DNA of 64,000 nucleotides from Bacteroidia bacterium (GTDB lineage: Bacteria; Bacteroidota; Bacteroidia; UKL13-3), in contig JAIOYZ010000003.1 of the NCBI GenBank assembly GCA_021740845.1, forward strand, positions 180,522-244,521, written 5' to 3'. The notes beneath the pieces were generated by a model. The model saw nothing but the letters and a program-made list of their open reading frames with translations. It searched no databases and was not told where the DNA came from. Below, piece after piece: positions 34,415 through 44,011 of this stretch (its first letter is position 1; every line of letters begins with the position of its first letter). Made by a program: the position numbers and the translations under genes.

Positions 34415-36005
34415 GCACTTATCGTATTTAATTTTAAGTGTTAGTAGCGCATTGTTGTTAACGTTGGCTTGGCAACCTTTTAAGCTTTTGCCATTGGTGT
34501 TTTTAGGCTTTCTTCCTCTGTTTACTTTGGAAAGAAAAATAAGGACTGAGCAAGCAAATAGTAGAGCTTGGCTTTTCTTATATTCTTGGATAGCCTTTTT
34601 ATTATGGAATATTGGCAGCGTTTGGTGGATTTGGAATGCAAGTGAAGGTGGCGCCATTGCTGCATTTATTATCAATAGTTTGCCAATGGTTTTACCCATG
34701 ATGTTGTTTCATGCAAGAAATCAATTGAACGGCAAAGACAATTATTGGTACTTTATAGCTTGTTGGATTTCGGTGGAATTACTCCAATTTACTTGGGATT
34801 TGGCTTTTCCATGGTTGCAAGTTGGAAATGTTTTTAGCTATTTCCCAATGGCAGTTCAATGGTATGAGCTAACTGGCGTTTTGGGCGGCTCTTTATGGGT
34901 TCTTGTTGTAAATGTTCAGATAGATCAATTGTTAAAAAATTGGTCGGGTTTGAACCCAATGGTGCGTAAAAATTTGGTTTTGAATAAGGTGTTTTTTTAC
35001 ATGTTGGCTCCTTTGTTTTTATCTTGGTATATAACTAATAATAACCTGCTGCCAACAAGAGCCAAAGTGAATATGGTTTTGGTTCAACCCAATTTAGATC
35101 CTTATACAGAGAAGTTTGGTGGTATAGGTTTTCAAGAGCAATTGCGCCGTATGTTGCAATTGGCGGAAACCCAAATTGATTCGCATACACAATTTGTACT
35201 TTTGCCTGAAACAGCTTTACAAGGCGGCTTGCAAGAGAATAAATTAGAAGAGGAACCTTTAATTCAATTAGCAAAATCTTTTTTAAATGCTAATCCTCAA
35301 ATTACACTTGTTAGTGGAATGGACTCCTATAAGTTTTACGATAAAGATGAGCCCAAATCGTTAACAGCACGTAAAGTTAGAAATGGAGATTTGTTTTTTG
35401 ATTCTTATAATTCTGCATTTCAATTAAATTCTTACGATCCTATTCAAGTTTATCATAAAAGTAAACTGGTACCGGGTGTAGAGAAAATGCCTTACCCAGC
35501 CATTTTTGGTTTTATAGAGAAGTTTGCCATCGATTTAGGTGGAACATCTGGCAGTTTGGGAAGTGATCCAGAAAGCAAAGTGTTTACAGGCTATCAAAAA
35601 ATTGCTATTGCACCTATTATTTGCTACGAAAGTGTGTTTCCAGAATTTACAGCTTCTTATGTTAGAAAAGGTGCAGATGTATTATGTATTCTCACCAATG
35701 ATGGTTGGTGGGGAAATACACCCGGTTACAAACAACATTTTGATTATGCTCGCTTGCGTGCAATAGAAAATCGAAGAGCTGTGGCGAGGTCTGCCAATAC
35801 GGGTATAAGTGGTTTTATTGATCAAGATGGCTCTGTTTTTCAAGCCTCCGAATGGTGGAAGGAAACGGCTTTAAAAATGGATGTGCCCGTATATTATGGC
35901 GAAACATTTTATACGCGTTATGGAAATTGGTTGGCTTTTATTTTCTTGTTTATGGCCATTGCAGATACCTTAACATTATTTATGCGGCCTAAATTTCGCA
36001 TGTAA
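34386..36005 (+). CDS. lnt: Apolipoprotein N-acyltransferase
   Basis: Adds the third acyl chain to lipoproteins at the inner membrane. Six or so N-terminal helices (about 10-215) precede a nitrilase-type domain (about 228-500) with the triad E in FVLLPETALQ (about 281), K in YHKSKLVPGVEKMP (about 361), and C in IICYESVFPE (about 417); a last helix follows (WLAFIFLFMAIADTLTLF). No ATG fits: candidate TTG codons lie at 34386, 34392, 34395 and 34398, all inside the end of rsmI. TTG 34398 (then KVKNKHLSY) looks most natural, giving a 17-nt overlap; the first TTG is given as the outer limit. Confidence 0.93.
   Translation: MYLLLKVKNKHLSYLILSVSSALLLTLAWQPFKLLPLVFLGFLPLFTLERKIRTEQANSRAWLFLYSWIAFLLWNIGSVWWIWNASEGGAIAAFIINSLPMVLPMMLFHARNQLNGKDNYWYFIACWISVELLQFTWDLAFPWLQVGNVFSYFPMAVQWYELTGVLGGSLWVLVVNVQIDQLLKNWSGLNPMVRKNLVLNKVFFYMLAPLFLSWYITNNNLLPTRAKVNMVLVQPNLDPYTEKFGGIGFQEQLRRMLQLAETQIDSHTQFVLLPETALQGGLQENKLEEEPLIQLAKSFLNANPQITLVSGMDSYKFYDKDEPKSLTARKVRNGDLFFDSYNSAFQLNSYDPIQVYHKSKLVPGVEKMPYPAIFGFIEKFAIDLGGTSGSLGSDPESKVFTGYQKIAIAPIICYESVFPEFTASYVRKGADVLCILTNDGWWGNTPGYKQHFDYARLRAIENRRAVARSANTGISGFIDQDGSVFQASEWWKETALKMDVPVYYGETFYTRYGNWLAFIFLFMAIADTLTLFMRPKFRM
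34947..34956 (-). repeat. GGTTCAAACC element (coding)
   Basis: GGGTTTGAACCC within lnt, an extended palindrome; read as Gly-Leu-Asn (SGLNP). Confidence 0.85.
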
Positions 36006-36018
36006 TTTTGTTGGGTTC

Positions 36019-36028
36019 GGTTTGAACC
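36019..36028 (-). repeat. GGTTCAAACC element between convergent genes, long form
   Basis: GGGTTCGGTTTGAACCAAACG in the 30-nt gap between the lnt stop and the stop of the lamin-tail protein. Confidence 0.9.
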
Positions 36029-36035
36029 AAACGTT

Positions 36036-39000
36036 TTATTTCCCAAGTAAGGCAAAGCCAATTCTTTTAGATGATTTGCTGCCATCTTCTGAAAAAATTT
36101 CCCATACCGCAAGGTATTGTCCTATGCCAACTTTTTGCCCGTTTTCATCGTCACCAAACCAATTTACTTCTCCTGTTTCTGCAAGTATTTTAGATTGGCA
36201 AAGCGTTTTGATTAATTGTCCCAAACTATTGTAAATATAGAGGCTACCGAGTTTTTTCACTTCTGCCAATTGATAGCCAAATACCATCACATCGTCCTGT
36301 CCATCACCATCAGGACTAAAATATAATCGCGAGGGTTGAAAGGCATTTTTATTTCCACCGTTTTCGTAAATGGAATTCTTTTGTGTGGGTGTTCCAAACT
36401 CTTTTTCTTCGGCCGCCGAGCTCCAATTATTTGCATTCCAACTTGGTAAATAAGGATTTATTTTCTCTAAACTAACCCCATCTTTTTGGTTCAAAAATCC
36501 CAAATGCATTTTCTCTGTATAGTAAATAGAATCAAGCGTTTCATTCTTTTGGTTAACTATTATCAATGTTCCTTCATCGTCGTTCATGCTGGGAATTGTA
36601 TGGGATATAATTTGATTTTCTTGTGCCAAATTGAATTGTTGTTTTAAAGTTTCTTGGCTAAGTGTTATTGCCAAATAAGATTGGGGTGCTATCATCCAAT
36701 TGTTTTCGCCAAATTTATAAGCATCTGTCCGTTCACCAGAATTATCAAAGCCAAAAAGAGATACATTTTTTAAATCTAGATAGGAGGGAGATAGGTTTAG
36801 AATTTCTATGTAATCGTAATAATTTGGTTTGGGATTAAATAAAATCTCATTGAATGCAAGCTCTCCCTTTTTAGGTTCTATAGGCAACATAAAGGATTCT
36901 GAAAAAGCTTCTTCTAGTGTATTGGCTGCACAATCTTGCAAATTTAGAATTTGAAGTTGGTAGTGAATACCCGAATCTAATGGCTCTGAAAAGCTAATTT
37001 GTAGTTGATTTGGTGTATTGTTAATAAACCTAAAATCGCTGGCAAATAGGCTTTGGTTCAAAACAAAATTTTGGTTTGAACCTAAAGAAATACTGTCTAT
37101 AGCTTCGTTGAAATACAAGTAAATTTCATGAGGATTGGCAGCATATAATCGTTGAAATTTAGGACTAGTTTTATCTGGGTTGTTGGCAGCTATGCTATTC
37201 ATTTTACCAGGAGTGGCGCCATTGTCTGAGGTGGATGGTCCCCAATTTTCTTTTTTACCACAAGCGTTTTTAGGGTCAATCATTTCTATACTGCATGCGC
37301 TTACTTTTGGTTTCTGTTTGAACCAATCTTCCGTATAATTTACTTGATGAATTAAAAATCCATTGGAATCGTTGAGGCTCAATTTATCTGAAGTATTTAG
37401 ACTTGGGAATGGATACAAACCAATGGTAGGAGCAAGACTTAAGAAATCTTGTTCGTAATCTTTATGGCAAAGGATTAGAAAACTATCTGGTTTGAGGAAA
37501 TAATTTGGGAGAATAGTTGAGCTTACGGCATCACTAAATTGCAAGCCTTTTAAGTTTAATGCATAGCTAGAAACATTTCTCAATTCAATATATTCTGCCT
37601 CAGGAAAATTGCCTTTTTTCTCAGTATCGTAATAAATTTCGTGTATCAATAAATCTCTAGCTTCAATAGTTTTGGTATCGAAAAATTGAAAATCAAAACT
37701 CTGTGGTCGGGTATTGCCTGCACAATCTGCAATTCCATTTATTTGTATAGAATTTATGCTTAAATTAATAAGGGTATCAATGCTTGTGATAATAATTTCC
37801 TGCGTTTTATTGGTATCAAATACAATGGCTTTTATTGGTTTTTGGTTCAACATAAAATGCTTTTCTGCTAAATTTGGAAACACAATAGCCTCATCAAAAT
37901 AAACCTGAATTTGATTCTTGTTTATGGGTATTACCGAGTTGATTTTTGGTCCATAAATATCTGGTAAAGTATCCCACGTTGAATTCACAATGCCTGGCGT
38001 TCCTCCAAATAAATTGTTGCTTGCTTGCCAATTGTTTTTGCCTGTACAAAGCTTTTTAGGGTTTATAAGTTCTAGGCTAAAACCACCTATTTCCTTTTGT
38101 TTATTTTGGTACCAAGAGAGGTCGTAATGGTGTAATTGCATTTGCATTTGCGAAGCAGTTTTTAATGAAATTATATCGCCAGAATTGTTTAGGGAAGGGA
38201 ATCCATTTAGGCCTAAAACTTGTCCATAATTCTTAAAGGAATTGGTATCCGAAACCTCACATAAAATTAAATATTCTTGAGGCATAAGTAGTTTATTTGG
38301 AAAGACACAATTACTGCTTGCATCAGATAATATAAACCCAATTAAGTCGATAGGAAAGTTGCTTGCATTCCAAATTTCAATAAACTCAGCATCGGGTAAA
38401 CCCTGAGATGGATCTGGATCTGGAAAGATTTCTGTAATTAGAATATCGCCAATTTTAATAGGGTGATAAATAAAGGAAACACTTGTATCTAAAAGGTTTC
38501 CTTCCATATCGCTTATGCCGTTTAAGCTTAATGTTTGAACCAAGTCTTTTTCTATTTCTTTATCAAATTGTAGGTTCAAACCGAACCCAACTTGTTGCCA
38601 ACTTATTGGAGAAATTTGCTGGTTTAAAACTATTTGTTGGTTTGAACCAAGATTTATTTTTTCGTTAAATTGTAGGCTTATGGATGATGAATTTAGGATA
38701 GTAAGTGATTCCAATTTGGGAGCTTCTTTATCAACTATTGATTGACCCATATAGAAATCATCTGCATAAAAATTCTTGCTATTGGTGGAAGTAAATTTAA
38801 AATAGTAGCCAGCAAAATTTCCTTGGATTAAAGTTGTATCTGCTGCAAAACCTTCTTCTATAAAATTGCCATTACTATTGGTATCTGCATACAACCAGAA
38901 ACCTTGTGTAGTTTTTTTTACTATAATATTGAGTACATTATTGCTTGTTCCCAAAGTGCCGGGCCTTCCTTTAATTAAGCAGGTTCTAAATCCATTTTTC

Positions 39001-39401
39001 ACTTTATATAGTGAAATGCTATCTGTATTGCCAGTGCTGCCGCCAAGTTGCACGTAAAAGGCATTTTGGCTTGAACCTAAATTTAAGGAATCTGCACATA
39101 AATAATAACGTGCAAAATTTTGCGAGCTAGGGTTAAAAGCCAAGCGCAAATAAGAATGCCATTCTATAGTATCTTGTGAGGTAAAGGGTAACGACAAATA
39201 AGCTTCACCAGAGTAACCTGTGGGTGCTTCGGATTGTAATTGTAGCAATGAGTTTATTTTAAAAAAGGAATCGCTGCCTTGCCAATTAGGGTTGTTTGTA
39301 AAATTTCCATCCGAGAAATTATCGCTGAGTTGTGCCTTTGATATGGAAGTAAATATGCAAAGGAACAAAAGGGTGGGGTAGAAAAATTTGTTCATGTTCA
39401 A
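36036..39401 (-). CDS. Large secreted protein: three Ig-like plus lamin-tail modules, gliding/T9SS-type C-terminus
   Basis: 1121 residues. The signal peptide ends near SISKAQ (about 23). A concanavalin-like region (about 25-225) precedes three rounds of an Ig-like (SbsA/Big_5) domain plus a lamin-tail domain. Ig modules start near 228, 487 and 742; lamin-tail modules start at ILITEIFPDPDP (about 317), LLIHEIYYDT (about 588) and LAFNEILFNPKP (about 848). The C-terminus has FSPDGDGQDDVMVFGY and a FlgD/CHU_C-like fold (about 1030-1121) often used for surface export by T9SS. The function is unknown; surface adhesion or nucleic-acid/cell-wall binding is a guess. Three GGTTCAAACC copies lie inside. 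Confidence 0.82.
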   Translation of the reverse strand: MNMNKFFYPTLLFLCIFTSISKAQLSDNFSDGNFTNNPNWQGSDSFFKINSLLQLQSEAPTGYSGEAYLSLPFTSQDTIEWHSYLRLAFNPSSQNFARYYLCADSLNLGSSQNAFYVQLGGSTGNTDSISLYKVKNGFRTCLIKGRPGTLGTSNNVLNIIVKKTTQGFWLYADTNSNGNFIEEGFAADTTLIQGNFAGYYFKFTSTNSKNFYADDFYMGQSIVDKEAPKLESLTILNSSSISLQFNEKINLGSNQQIVLNQQISPISWQQVGFGLNLQFDKEIEKDLVQTLSLNGISDMEGNLLDTSVSFIYHPIKIGDILITEIFPDPDPSQGLPDAEFIEIWNASNFPIDLIGFILSDASSNCVFPNKLLMPQEYLILCEVSDTNSFKNYGQVLGLNGFPSLNNSGDIISLKTASQMQMQLHHYDLSWYQNKQKEIGGFSLELINPKKLCTGKNNWQASNNLFGGTPGIVNSTWDTLPDIYGPKINSVIPINKNQIQVYFDEAIVFPNLAEKHFMLNQKPIKAIVFDTNKTQEIIITSIDTLINLSINSIQINGIADCAGNTRPQSFDFQFFDTKTIEARDLLIHEIYYDTEKKGNFPEAEYIELRNVSSYALNLKGLQFSDAVSSTILPNYFLKPDSFLILCHKDYEQDFLSLAPTIGLYPFPSLNTSDKLSLNDSNGFLIHQVNYTEDWFKQKPKVSACSIEMIDPKNACGKKENWGPSTSDNGATPGKMNSIAANNPDKTSPKFQRLYAANPHEIYLYFNEAIDSISLGSNQNFVLNQSLFASDFRFINNTPNQLQISFSEPLDSGIHYQLQILNLQDCAANTLEEAFSESFMLPIEPKKGELAFNEILFNPKPNYYDYIEILNLSPSYLDLKNVSLFGFDNSGERTDAYKFGENNWMIAPQSYLAITLSQETLKQQFNLAQENQIISHTIPSMNDDEGTLIIVNQKNETLDSIYYTEKMHLGFLNQKDGVSLEKINPYLPSWNANNWSSAAEEKEFGTPTQKNSIYENGGNKNAFQPSRLYFSPDGDGQDDVMVFGYQLAEVKKLGSLYIYNSLGQLIKTLCQSKILAETGEVNWFGDDENGQKVGIGQYLAVWEIFSEDGSKSSKRIGFALLGK
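37073..37082 (-). repeat. GGTTCAAACC element (coding)
   Basis: Read as Gly-Ser-Asn (LGSNQ) in the third Ig-like module. A near copy, GGTTCAAAAC at 37055, lies inverted 18 nt away. Confidence 0.85.
38573..38582 (+). repeat. GGTTCAAACC element (coding), long form
   Basis: GGTTCAAACCGAACCC; read on the minus strand as Gly-Leu-Asn (GFGLNL) in the first Ig-like module. menA at 26610 has the same six-residue reading in an unrelated protein. Confidence 0.88.
38639..38648 (-). repeat. GGTTCAAACC element (coding)
   Basis: TTGGTTTGAACCAA, a 14-nt near-palindrome; read as Gly-Ser-Asn (LGSNQQ), 57 nt from the previous copy. Confidence 0.85.
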
Positions 39402-39515
39402 AAATAATAAGGCATGACAAATACTTTATTTTATTTTCGCATTCTTGCTAAAAGAAATGCAAGAAATAGGATAAGAGCAATTTTTTTGGCTAGATAAGCA
39501 AAGGAAAATAGATAT

Positions 39516-40505
39516 ATGAAAGTAGCAGTAGTAGGCGCAACCGGTATGGTTGGAACAGTTATGTTAAGAGTTTTGGCGGAAAGAAATTTTCCAATTACTG
39601 AATTAATTCCGGTTGCTTCACAAAAGTCGGTTGGAAAAACGATTGAGTTTAAAGGGAAGTCATATGCTATCCACAGCCTGGAAGACGCTATAGCTGCCAA
39701 GCCAGATATCGCATTGTTTTCTGCTGGGGGTGGTACTTCTTTAGAATGGGCTCCTAAGTTTGCGGAGGTAGGAACTTTTGTGATTGATAATTCTTCAGCT
39801 TGGAGAATGGATGCTAATAAGAAATTGGTGGTTCCCGAAATTAATGGTGGAGTTTTAACTGCATCAGATAAAATTATTGCTAACCCAAATTGTTCTACTA
39901 TTCAAATGGTATTGGTTTTACAACCTTTACATCAAAAATATAAAATCAATAGAGTTGTAGTTTCTACTTACCAAAGTGTTACTGGTACTGGCGTGAAGGC
40001 CGTTCAACAAATGGAAAATGAGCGCAATGGTGTGCAGGGTGAAATGGCTTATGCGTATCCAATTGATAGAAATGCAATTCCACAAATTGATGTTTTTCTT
40101 GATAATGGTTATACCAAAGAAGAGATGAAAATGGTAAACGAAACTAAGAAAATTATAGGTGATGATTCCATTAAATTAACTTCAACTTGTGTGCGCATTC
40201 CGGTGATGGGCGGACATAGTGAGAGTGTAAATATTACTTTTGAGAACGACTTTGATTTAGAAGAGGTAATTGGTATTCTTAACCAAACGGATGGAATTAT
40301 TGTGCAGAATGACAACTCCAAAGCACTTTATCCAATGCCATTAACTGCACATGATAAGGATGAAGTTTTTGTTGGTAGAATCCGAAGGGATGAGTCGGCA
40401 CCTAAATCTTTGAACTTATGGATAGTGGCCGATAACCTAAGAAAAGGCGCTGCAACCAATGCGGTTCAAATTGCCGAATATTTGGTTCAGCAAAAAATAG
40501 TTTAA
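39516..40505 (+). CDS. asd: Aspartate-semialdehyde dehydrogenase
   Basis: Makes aspartate semialdehyde from aspartyl phosphate with NADPH, feeding lysine, threonine and methionine synthesis. The 329 residues begin VAVVGATGMVGTVMLRVL (NADP site), carry the catalytic Cys in NPNCSTIQMV (about 126-135), and the active-site His region VRIPVMGGHSESVNITF (about 228-244). The stop TAA overlaps the ATG of the cytochrome b5 gene by 1 nt (TAATG), so the two are co-translated. Confidence 0.96.
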   Translation: MKVAVVGATGMVGTVMLRVLAERNFPITELIPVASQKSVGKTIEFKGKSYAIHSLEDAIAAKPDIALFSAGGGTSLEWAPKFAEVGTFVIDNSSAWRMDANKKLVVPEINGGVLTASDKIIANPNCSTIQMVLVLQPLHQKYKINRVVVSTYQSVTGTGVKAVQQMENERNGVQGEMAYAYPIDRNAIPQIDVFLDNGYTKEEMKMVNETKKIIGDDSIKLTSTCVRIPVMGGHSESVNITFENDFDLEEVIGILNQTDGIIVQNDNSKALYPMPLTAHDKDEVFVGRIRRDESAPKSLNLWIVADNLRKGAATNAVQIAEYLVQQKIV

Positions 40506-40741
40506 TGGATTTACCCGTTTATACTCGTTCCCAATTGGCCTTAAGAAATGGGCAGGATAAGGATTTAATTTGGGTGGCTTACCAAGGCAAAATTTACGAT
40601 GTAACTCGCAGTCGTTTATGGCGCAATGGCAAGCATTATGAGCATTGGGCAGGCCAAGACCTCAGCGATGAATTGGCAGATGCTCCTCACAATGTTAATG
40701 TATTTGATAAGTTTGAGGTGGTTGGGATTTTAGAGAATTAA
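40505..40741 (+). CDS. Cytochrome b5-like haem-binding domain protein
   Basis: 78 residues forming a short bacterial cytochrome b5 domain: YTRSQLALRNG, IWVAYQGKIYDVTRSRLWRN (about 22-41), HYEHWAGQDLSDEL (about 44-57; first axial His candidate, in place of the usual HPGG) and APHNVNVFDKFEVVG (about 60-74; second His). There is no signal peptide, so it is cytoplasmic. Its redox partner is unknown. It shares a 1-nt stop/start overlap with asd. Confidence 0.83.
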   Translation: MDLPVYTRSQLALRNGQDKDLIWVAYQGKIYDVTRSRLWRNGKHYEHWAGQDLSDELADAPHNVNVFDKFEVVGILEN

Positions 40742-40760
40742 GTAGGTTCAACAAGAAAAA

Positions 40761-41531
40761 TTAGTTGTCTTTTATTTCCACCCAAACTGGGCAATGGTCC
40801 GAGTGTTTTTCGTTGAGTAATATGCCAGCATCTATTACTAAGTTTTTAATAGGCTCAGCAACCATGCAGTAATCAATACGCCAGCCTTTATTGTTGTTGC
40901 GGGCATTGGCTCTATAACTCCACCAACTGTAATGGTGTGGTTCTGGGTACAAACTTCTAAAGCTATCTATAAATCCTGTTTCTGTAAATGAATCCATCCA
41001 AGCACGTTCTTCTGGTAAAAATCCACTGCTATCTTTATTTCCTTTTGGGTCGTGAATATCTATTGCCTTATGACAAATATTATAATCGCCACAAATAATT
41101 AAATTGGGTTTAGTTTTTCTAAGTTCTGTAATATAATTACTAAAGAAATCGAGCCAACGCATTTTATAAGCTTGCCGTTCTTCGCCACTACTGCCGCTGG
41201 GAATATAAACGCTAATAATACTTAGGTCGTTAAAATCTGCACGGATAATTCTTCCTTCGTTATCGTAATCAGGGTTTCCAAAACCGTATTCTACATGGTT
41301 GGGTTTTTGTTTAGAATAAATGGCCACGCCGCTATAACCTTTTTTTTCTGCGCTGAACCAAAAGTGATTTTTATAGCCAGCAGTTTCAAAAAGAAAAGGT
41401 TCAATTTGGTTTTGCATGGCCTTAGTTTCTTGAAAACAAAACACATCGGCACCACTACTTTGCATAAAGTTTACCAAGCCTTTGCTCGTTGCTGAGCGTA
41501 TTCCATTTACATTGTAGCTAATTATTTTCAT
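40761..41531 (-). CDS. xth: Exodeoxyribonuclease III
   Basis: AP endonuclease/3'-5' exonuclease of base-excision repair. It is 256 residues from the ATG at 41531 (MKIISYNVNGIRSA, the conserved start); the upstream ATG adds three unconserved residues. Catalytic motifs: FCFQETKA (Glu), GDYNICHKAIDIHDPKG (Asp/Asn), and C-terminal SDHCPVWVEI (Asp/His). It follows the ExoA/XthA layout throughout. Confidence 0.94.
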   Translation of the reverse strand: MKIISYNVNGIRSATSKGLVNFMQSSGADVFCFQETKAMQNQIEPFLFETAGYKNHFWFSAEKKGYSGVAIYSKQKPNHVEYGFGNPDYDNEGRIIRADFNDLSIISVYIPSGSSGEERQAYKMRWLDFFSNYITELRKTKPNLIICGDYNICHKAIDIHDPKGNKDSSGFLPEERAWMDSFTETGFIDSFRSLYPEPHHYSWWSYRANARNNNKGWRIDYCMVAEPIKNLVIDAGILLNEKHSDHCPVWVEIKDN

Positions 41532-41664
41532 GGGGTACAAATAAGTTATTTATTTGGGAGTTTCATAGGCGGCATTTAAGGTTATTTTAATTGCATCAAT
41601 TTTTTTACAATTTTTTTTTGCTATGTGTTAAATTATCAAGTAGTTTTCTCACATTTGCACCCTC

Positions 41665-42153
41665 ATGAATTTAGAGATAAAAAAGTCGAAAATACCGGGA
41701 GCTGGAAAAGGTTTGTTTGCTAAGGGATTGTTTAAGCGAGGCGATCAAGTAATTGAATATACTGGTGAGAATATTACTTGGGCAGAATGTAAAAGAAGAA
41801 ATGAACTCTTAGATGGAGTGGGTGCTTATTACTTTTATGTGTCTCCAAGGAAGTGCGTAGATGCTCAAAATGTGCTAGATTCATTAGCTAGGTATGCCAA
41901 TGATGCCGCTGGTCTTGTAAGGATAGATGGCATAAAAAATAACTCCAGATTTGAAGTTATCAAAGGAAAGCCTTATATTATTGCCAGTAGAACTATAAAG
42001 CCAGGCGATGAGATTTTTGTTGGTTATGGAAAAGAGTATTGGGATGCCATGAGAGAAAACGGATTTGACCCGTCAAAAAAGAAAAAGAAGTCGAAAGTGG
42101 AAGCAGAAGTGCACGAGCATCATTTGGTTCCAAAAAGGGAGGCAAAACATTAA
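41665..42153 (+). CDS. Stand-alone SET domain protein
   Basis: 162 residues. The SET core runs from IKKSKIPGAGKGLFAKGLFKRGDQVIEYTG (split across about 4-33) through SLARYANDAAGL (about 73-84, in the place of the NHSCxPN pseudoknot) to GDEIFVGYGKEYW (about 114-126). SET proteins transfer methyl groups from SAM to protein lysines. The usual post-SET cysteines are missing; instead there is a lysine-rich tail (KKKKKSK) and a His/Glu end. Eukaryote-like in origin but widespread in Bacteroidota. The target is unknown. Confidence 0.82.
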   Translation: MNLEIKKSKIPGAGKGLFAKGLFKRGDQVIEYTGENITWAECKRRNELLDGVGAYYFYVSPRKCVDAQNVLDSLARYANDAAGLVRIDGIKNNSRFEVIKGKPYIIASRTIKPGDEIFVGYGKEYWDAMRENGFDPSKKKKKSKVEAEVHEHHLVPKREAKH

Positions 42154-42290
42154 ACTTTTTTTTGACCTCATTTTTTTATAAAATTGAGGCCAGATAAAGA
42201 TTTGGAATAATATTTGGTTCAGAAATAAAAGTATAAAGTAGAAGTTAGAAATGTGAAGCAAGCAGAAATGCTTTTAAAGAATAAAGAAAA

Positions 42291-42986
42291 ATGAAATACA
42301 AACTTAGAATAGCAGCTTTATTGATTTGTAGTTTAGCATGGAGTTATTCAAATGCTCAGGTGCAAGATGAAAATACTCCAGGCTATGATTTCTCCTCACC
42401 AGATACTACTTACGAAGATTCTGGTTATGCAGAAGAAGGTGAAGCACCTGCCGAAGTGGGAGACAAAACTGATCCACTTCTTAGACCTTACGAGAGAATT
42501 GTTTTATACATAGACTCAACCACAAATTTGATTACTTATAATGGAGTGGTTGAACAAGAAGATAGTGGATCTGACTCTTTGTATTTACGTGCTAAGAAAT
42601 GGGCTCAGATTACTTTTGGTAAGGAAGTAAAGGTTGAAGTAGATAAGAGAAACCAAAAGCTTGTGTATATTGGTAGCATACCCGCATATGCTTATATGAG
42701 CAAATACACCAAAAGAGAAATTGGAAGATTTGAATTTAAAATAACCTTCTTGATTAAAGAGGGTAGATACAAATACCAAATTACAAACTTGGTTCACGAG
42801 TCGGTAAAACCTTCTGCTGGTGGTAAAGGAAATAGAAATTATTTTGAATACTACTATACCTCCACAACTCGTATTCGCGAAAACGATATCATTTTAAGAA
42901 ATGCCGATAAGGACATTCAGAAAATGATTGATGGAATAATAATCGCATTGCGCGAACCAATTATTGTAGACGAAGATGATTGGTAG
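42291..42986 (+). CDS. Secreted DUF4468-like protein
   Basis: 231 residues with a signal peptide ending SNAQ (about 23), an acidic linker, and then a DUF4468/TBP-like-fold domain (about 65-200): IVLYIDSTTNLITYNGVV, LYLRAKKWAQITFG, and FLIKEGRYKYQITNLVHE. These periplasmic or envelope proteins are common in Bacteroidota, function unknown. The 3' end is 3 nt from the convergent FkbM stop. Confidence 0.78.
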   Translation: MKYKLRIAALLICSLAWSYSNAQVQDENTPGYDFSSPDTTYEDSGYAEEGEAPAEVGDKTDPLLRPYERIVLYIDSTTNLITYNGVVEQEDSGSDSLYLRAKKWAQITFGKEVKVEVDKRNQKLVYIGSIPAYAYMSKYTKREIGRFEFKITFLIKEGRYKYQITNLVHESVKPSAGGKGNRNYFEYYYTSTTRIRENDIILRNADKDIQKMIDGIIIALREPIIVDEDDW

Positions 42987-42989
42987 AAC

Positions 42990-43736
42990 TTATTTCTTTT
43001 GTAAGAAATAAAAATCTCCACCCTCGTAATTTTCGGCTTCTTGGCTTTTCAATGGTATTAATTCTTTGTTGCTTAATCTGTGAGCTTGATAGTTAATAGG
43101 TTCAAGCAAAGCCATTAAAATTTTGCGATTTTCTACACTTGATATTTCTATTTGAATAATAGGTTTACACCTTTTTAAGGTTTCTATCATTTCTGGAAAT
43201 AGAAATACTTCGTATCCTTCCACATCGCATTTTAAGAAGTCTATTTTTTGCAGAGGAGCAAACAACTTATCCGGCACTTCCATTTTTGCAGAATAAGTTT
43301 GCGAAGAATCGGTGTTGGTTTTATCCAATATCTTAGTTAAGCCATGTCTAAAAACGCCGTCAATTAGCGGTGTTCCCAAGGTTACTTCTTTTTCTTCTGC
43401 ACCTAAAGCGCAGTTAAAAAGGGTAATATTATCTAAGGCAAATTTTTCAGTATTCCTTTTAAATACATTGGAAAACAAAGGCACTGGTTCTACAGCATAT
43501 ACTTTTCCGTTTGGCCCAGCATATTTAGATAAGAATACAGAGTAATACCCAACGTTTGCGCCAATATCAACACAGGTAAATCCGGGTTGAACCAAATCTT
43601 GAAGGTAAAATAATTCTGGATATTTGGCTTTTAGAAAACCTGCCCTTATCAATTGAATATAGGCACTGCTAACAAGACCTAGATAGGATTCTGTGCCCAA
43701 TGTTTTGAGCAGAAATGCGCGTACTTTTTTTTCCAT
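42990..43736 (-). CDS. FkbM-family SAM methyltransferase
   Basis: 248 residues. The SAM site FTCVDIGANVGYYSVFLSKY (about 53-72), VYAVEPVPLF, and FLKCDVEGYEVFLFPEM (about 170-186) place it in the FkbM family. It is distantly related to the copy at 32852-33637. It starts 4 nt after the small DUF4834 gene, so those two are probably one transcript. The substrate is unknown. Confidence 0.85.
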   Translation of the reverse strand: MEKKVRAFLLKTLGTESYLGLVSSAYIQLIRAGFLKAKYPELFYLQDLVQPGFTCVDIGANVGYYSVFLSKYAGPNGKVYAVEPVPLFSNVFKRNTEKFALDNITLFNCALGAEEKEVTLGTPLIDGVFRHGLTKILDKTNTDSSQTYSAKMEVPDKLFAPLQKIDFLKCDVEGYEVFLFPEMIETLKRCKPIIQIEISSVENRKILMALLEPINYQAHRLSNKELIPLKSQEAENYEGGDFYFLQKK

Positions 43737-43740
43737 CAGC

Positions 43741-43977
43741 CTATTTAATCTCTTCGTAATCTACGTATTCGCCAAGTTTTTCTTTAGTTTCCTTTGCCTT
43801 GGTGTTTACTTTTGGGTTAATGGTAATTGTGCCTTCTTCTTCCCTGTATCCAGAGTTTGGATTAGGTTGAGGCGGCTGCTGAGGTGGTTGGTGATGAAAT
43901 ACATTCACGCGAAAGCCTCCCGACAATAAGCGGTAGATGCTATAAAAGATAATTAGATAAAAAAGAAATTTGAACAT
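43741..43977 (-). CDS. Small DUF4834 membrane protein
   Basis: 78 residues: one N-terminal helix (MFKFLFYLIIFYSIYRLL), a Pro/Gln-rich stretch (HHQPPQQPPQPNP), and the conserved end KLGEYVDYEEIK typical of DUF4834 in Bacteroidota. Function unknown. It lies 4 nt before an FkbM methyltransferase gene on the same strand. Confidence 0.8.
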   Translation of the reverse strand: MFKFLFYLIIFYSIYRLLSGGFRVNVFHHQPPQQPPQPNPNSGYREEEGTITINPKVNTKAKETKEKLGEYVDYEEIK

Positions 43978-44011
43978 GTTTCTTTGTTAAGTGGACAAAG
44001 ATGCGAAAAAA

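Noticed and set aside
39431..39700. 89-codon minus-strand ORF at the start of asd
   Set aside because: Two thirds lie antisense to asd, and the composition is that of a shadow frame.
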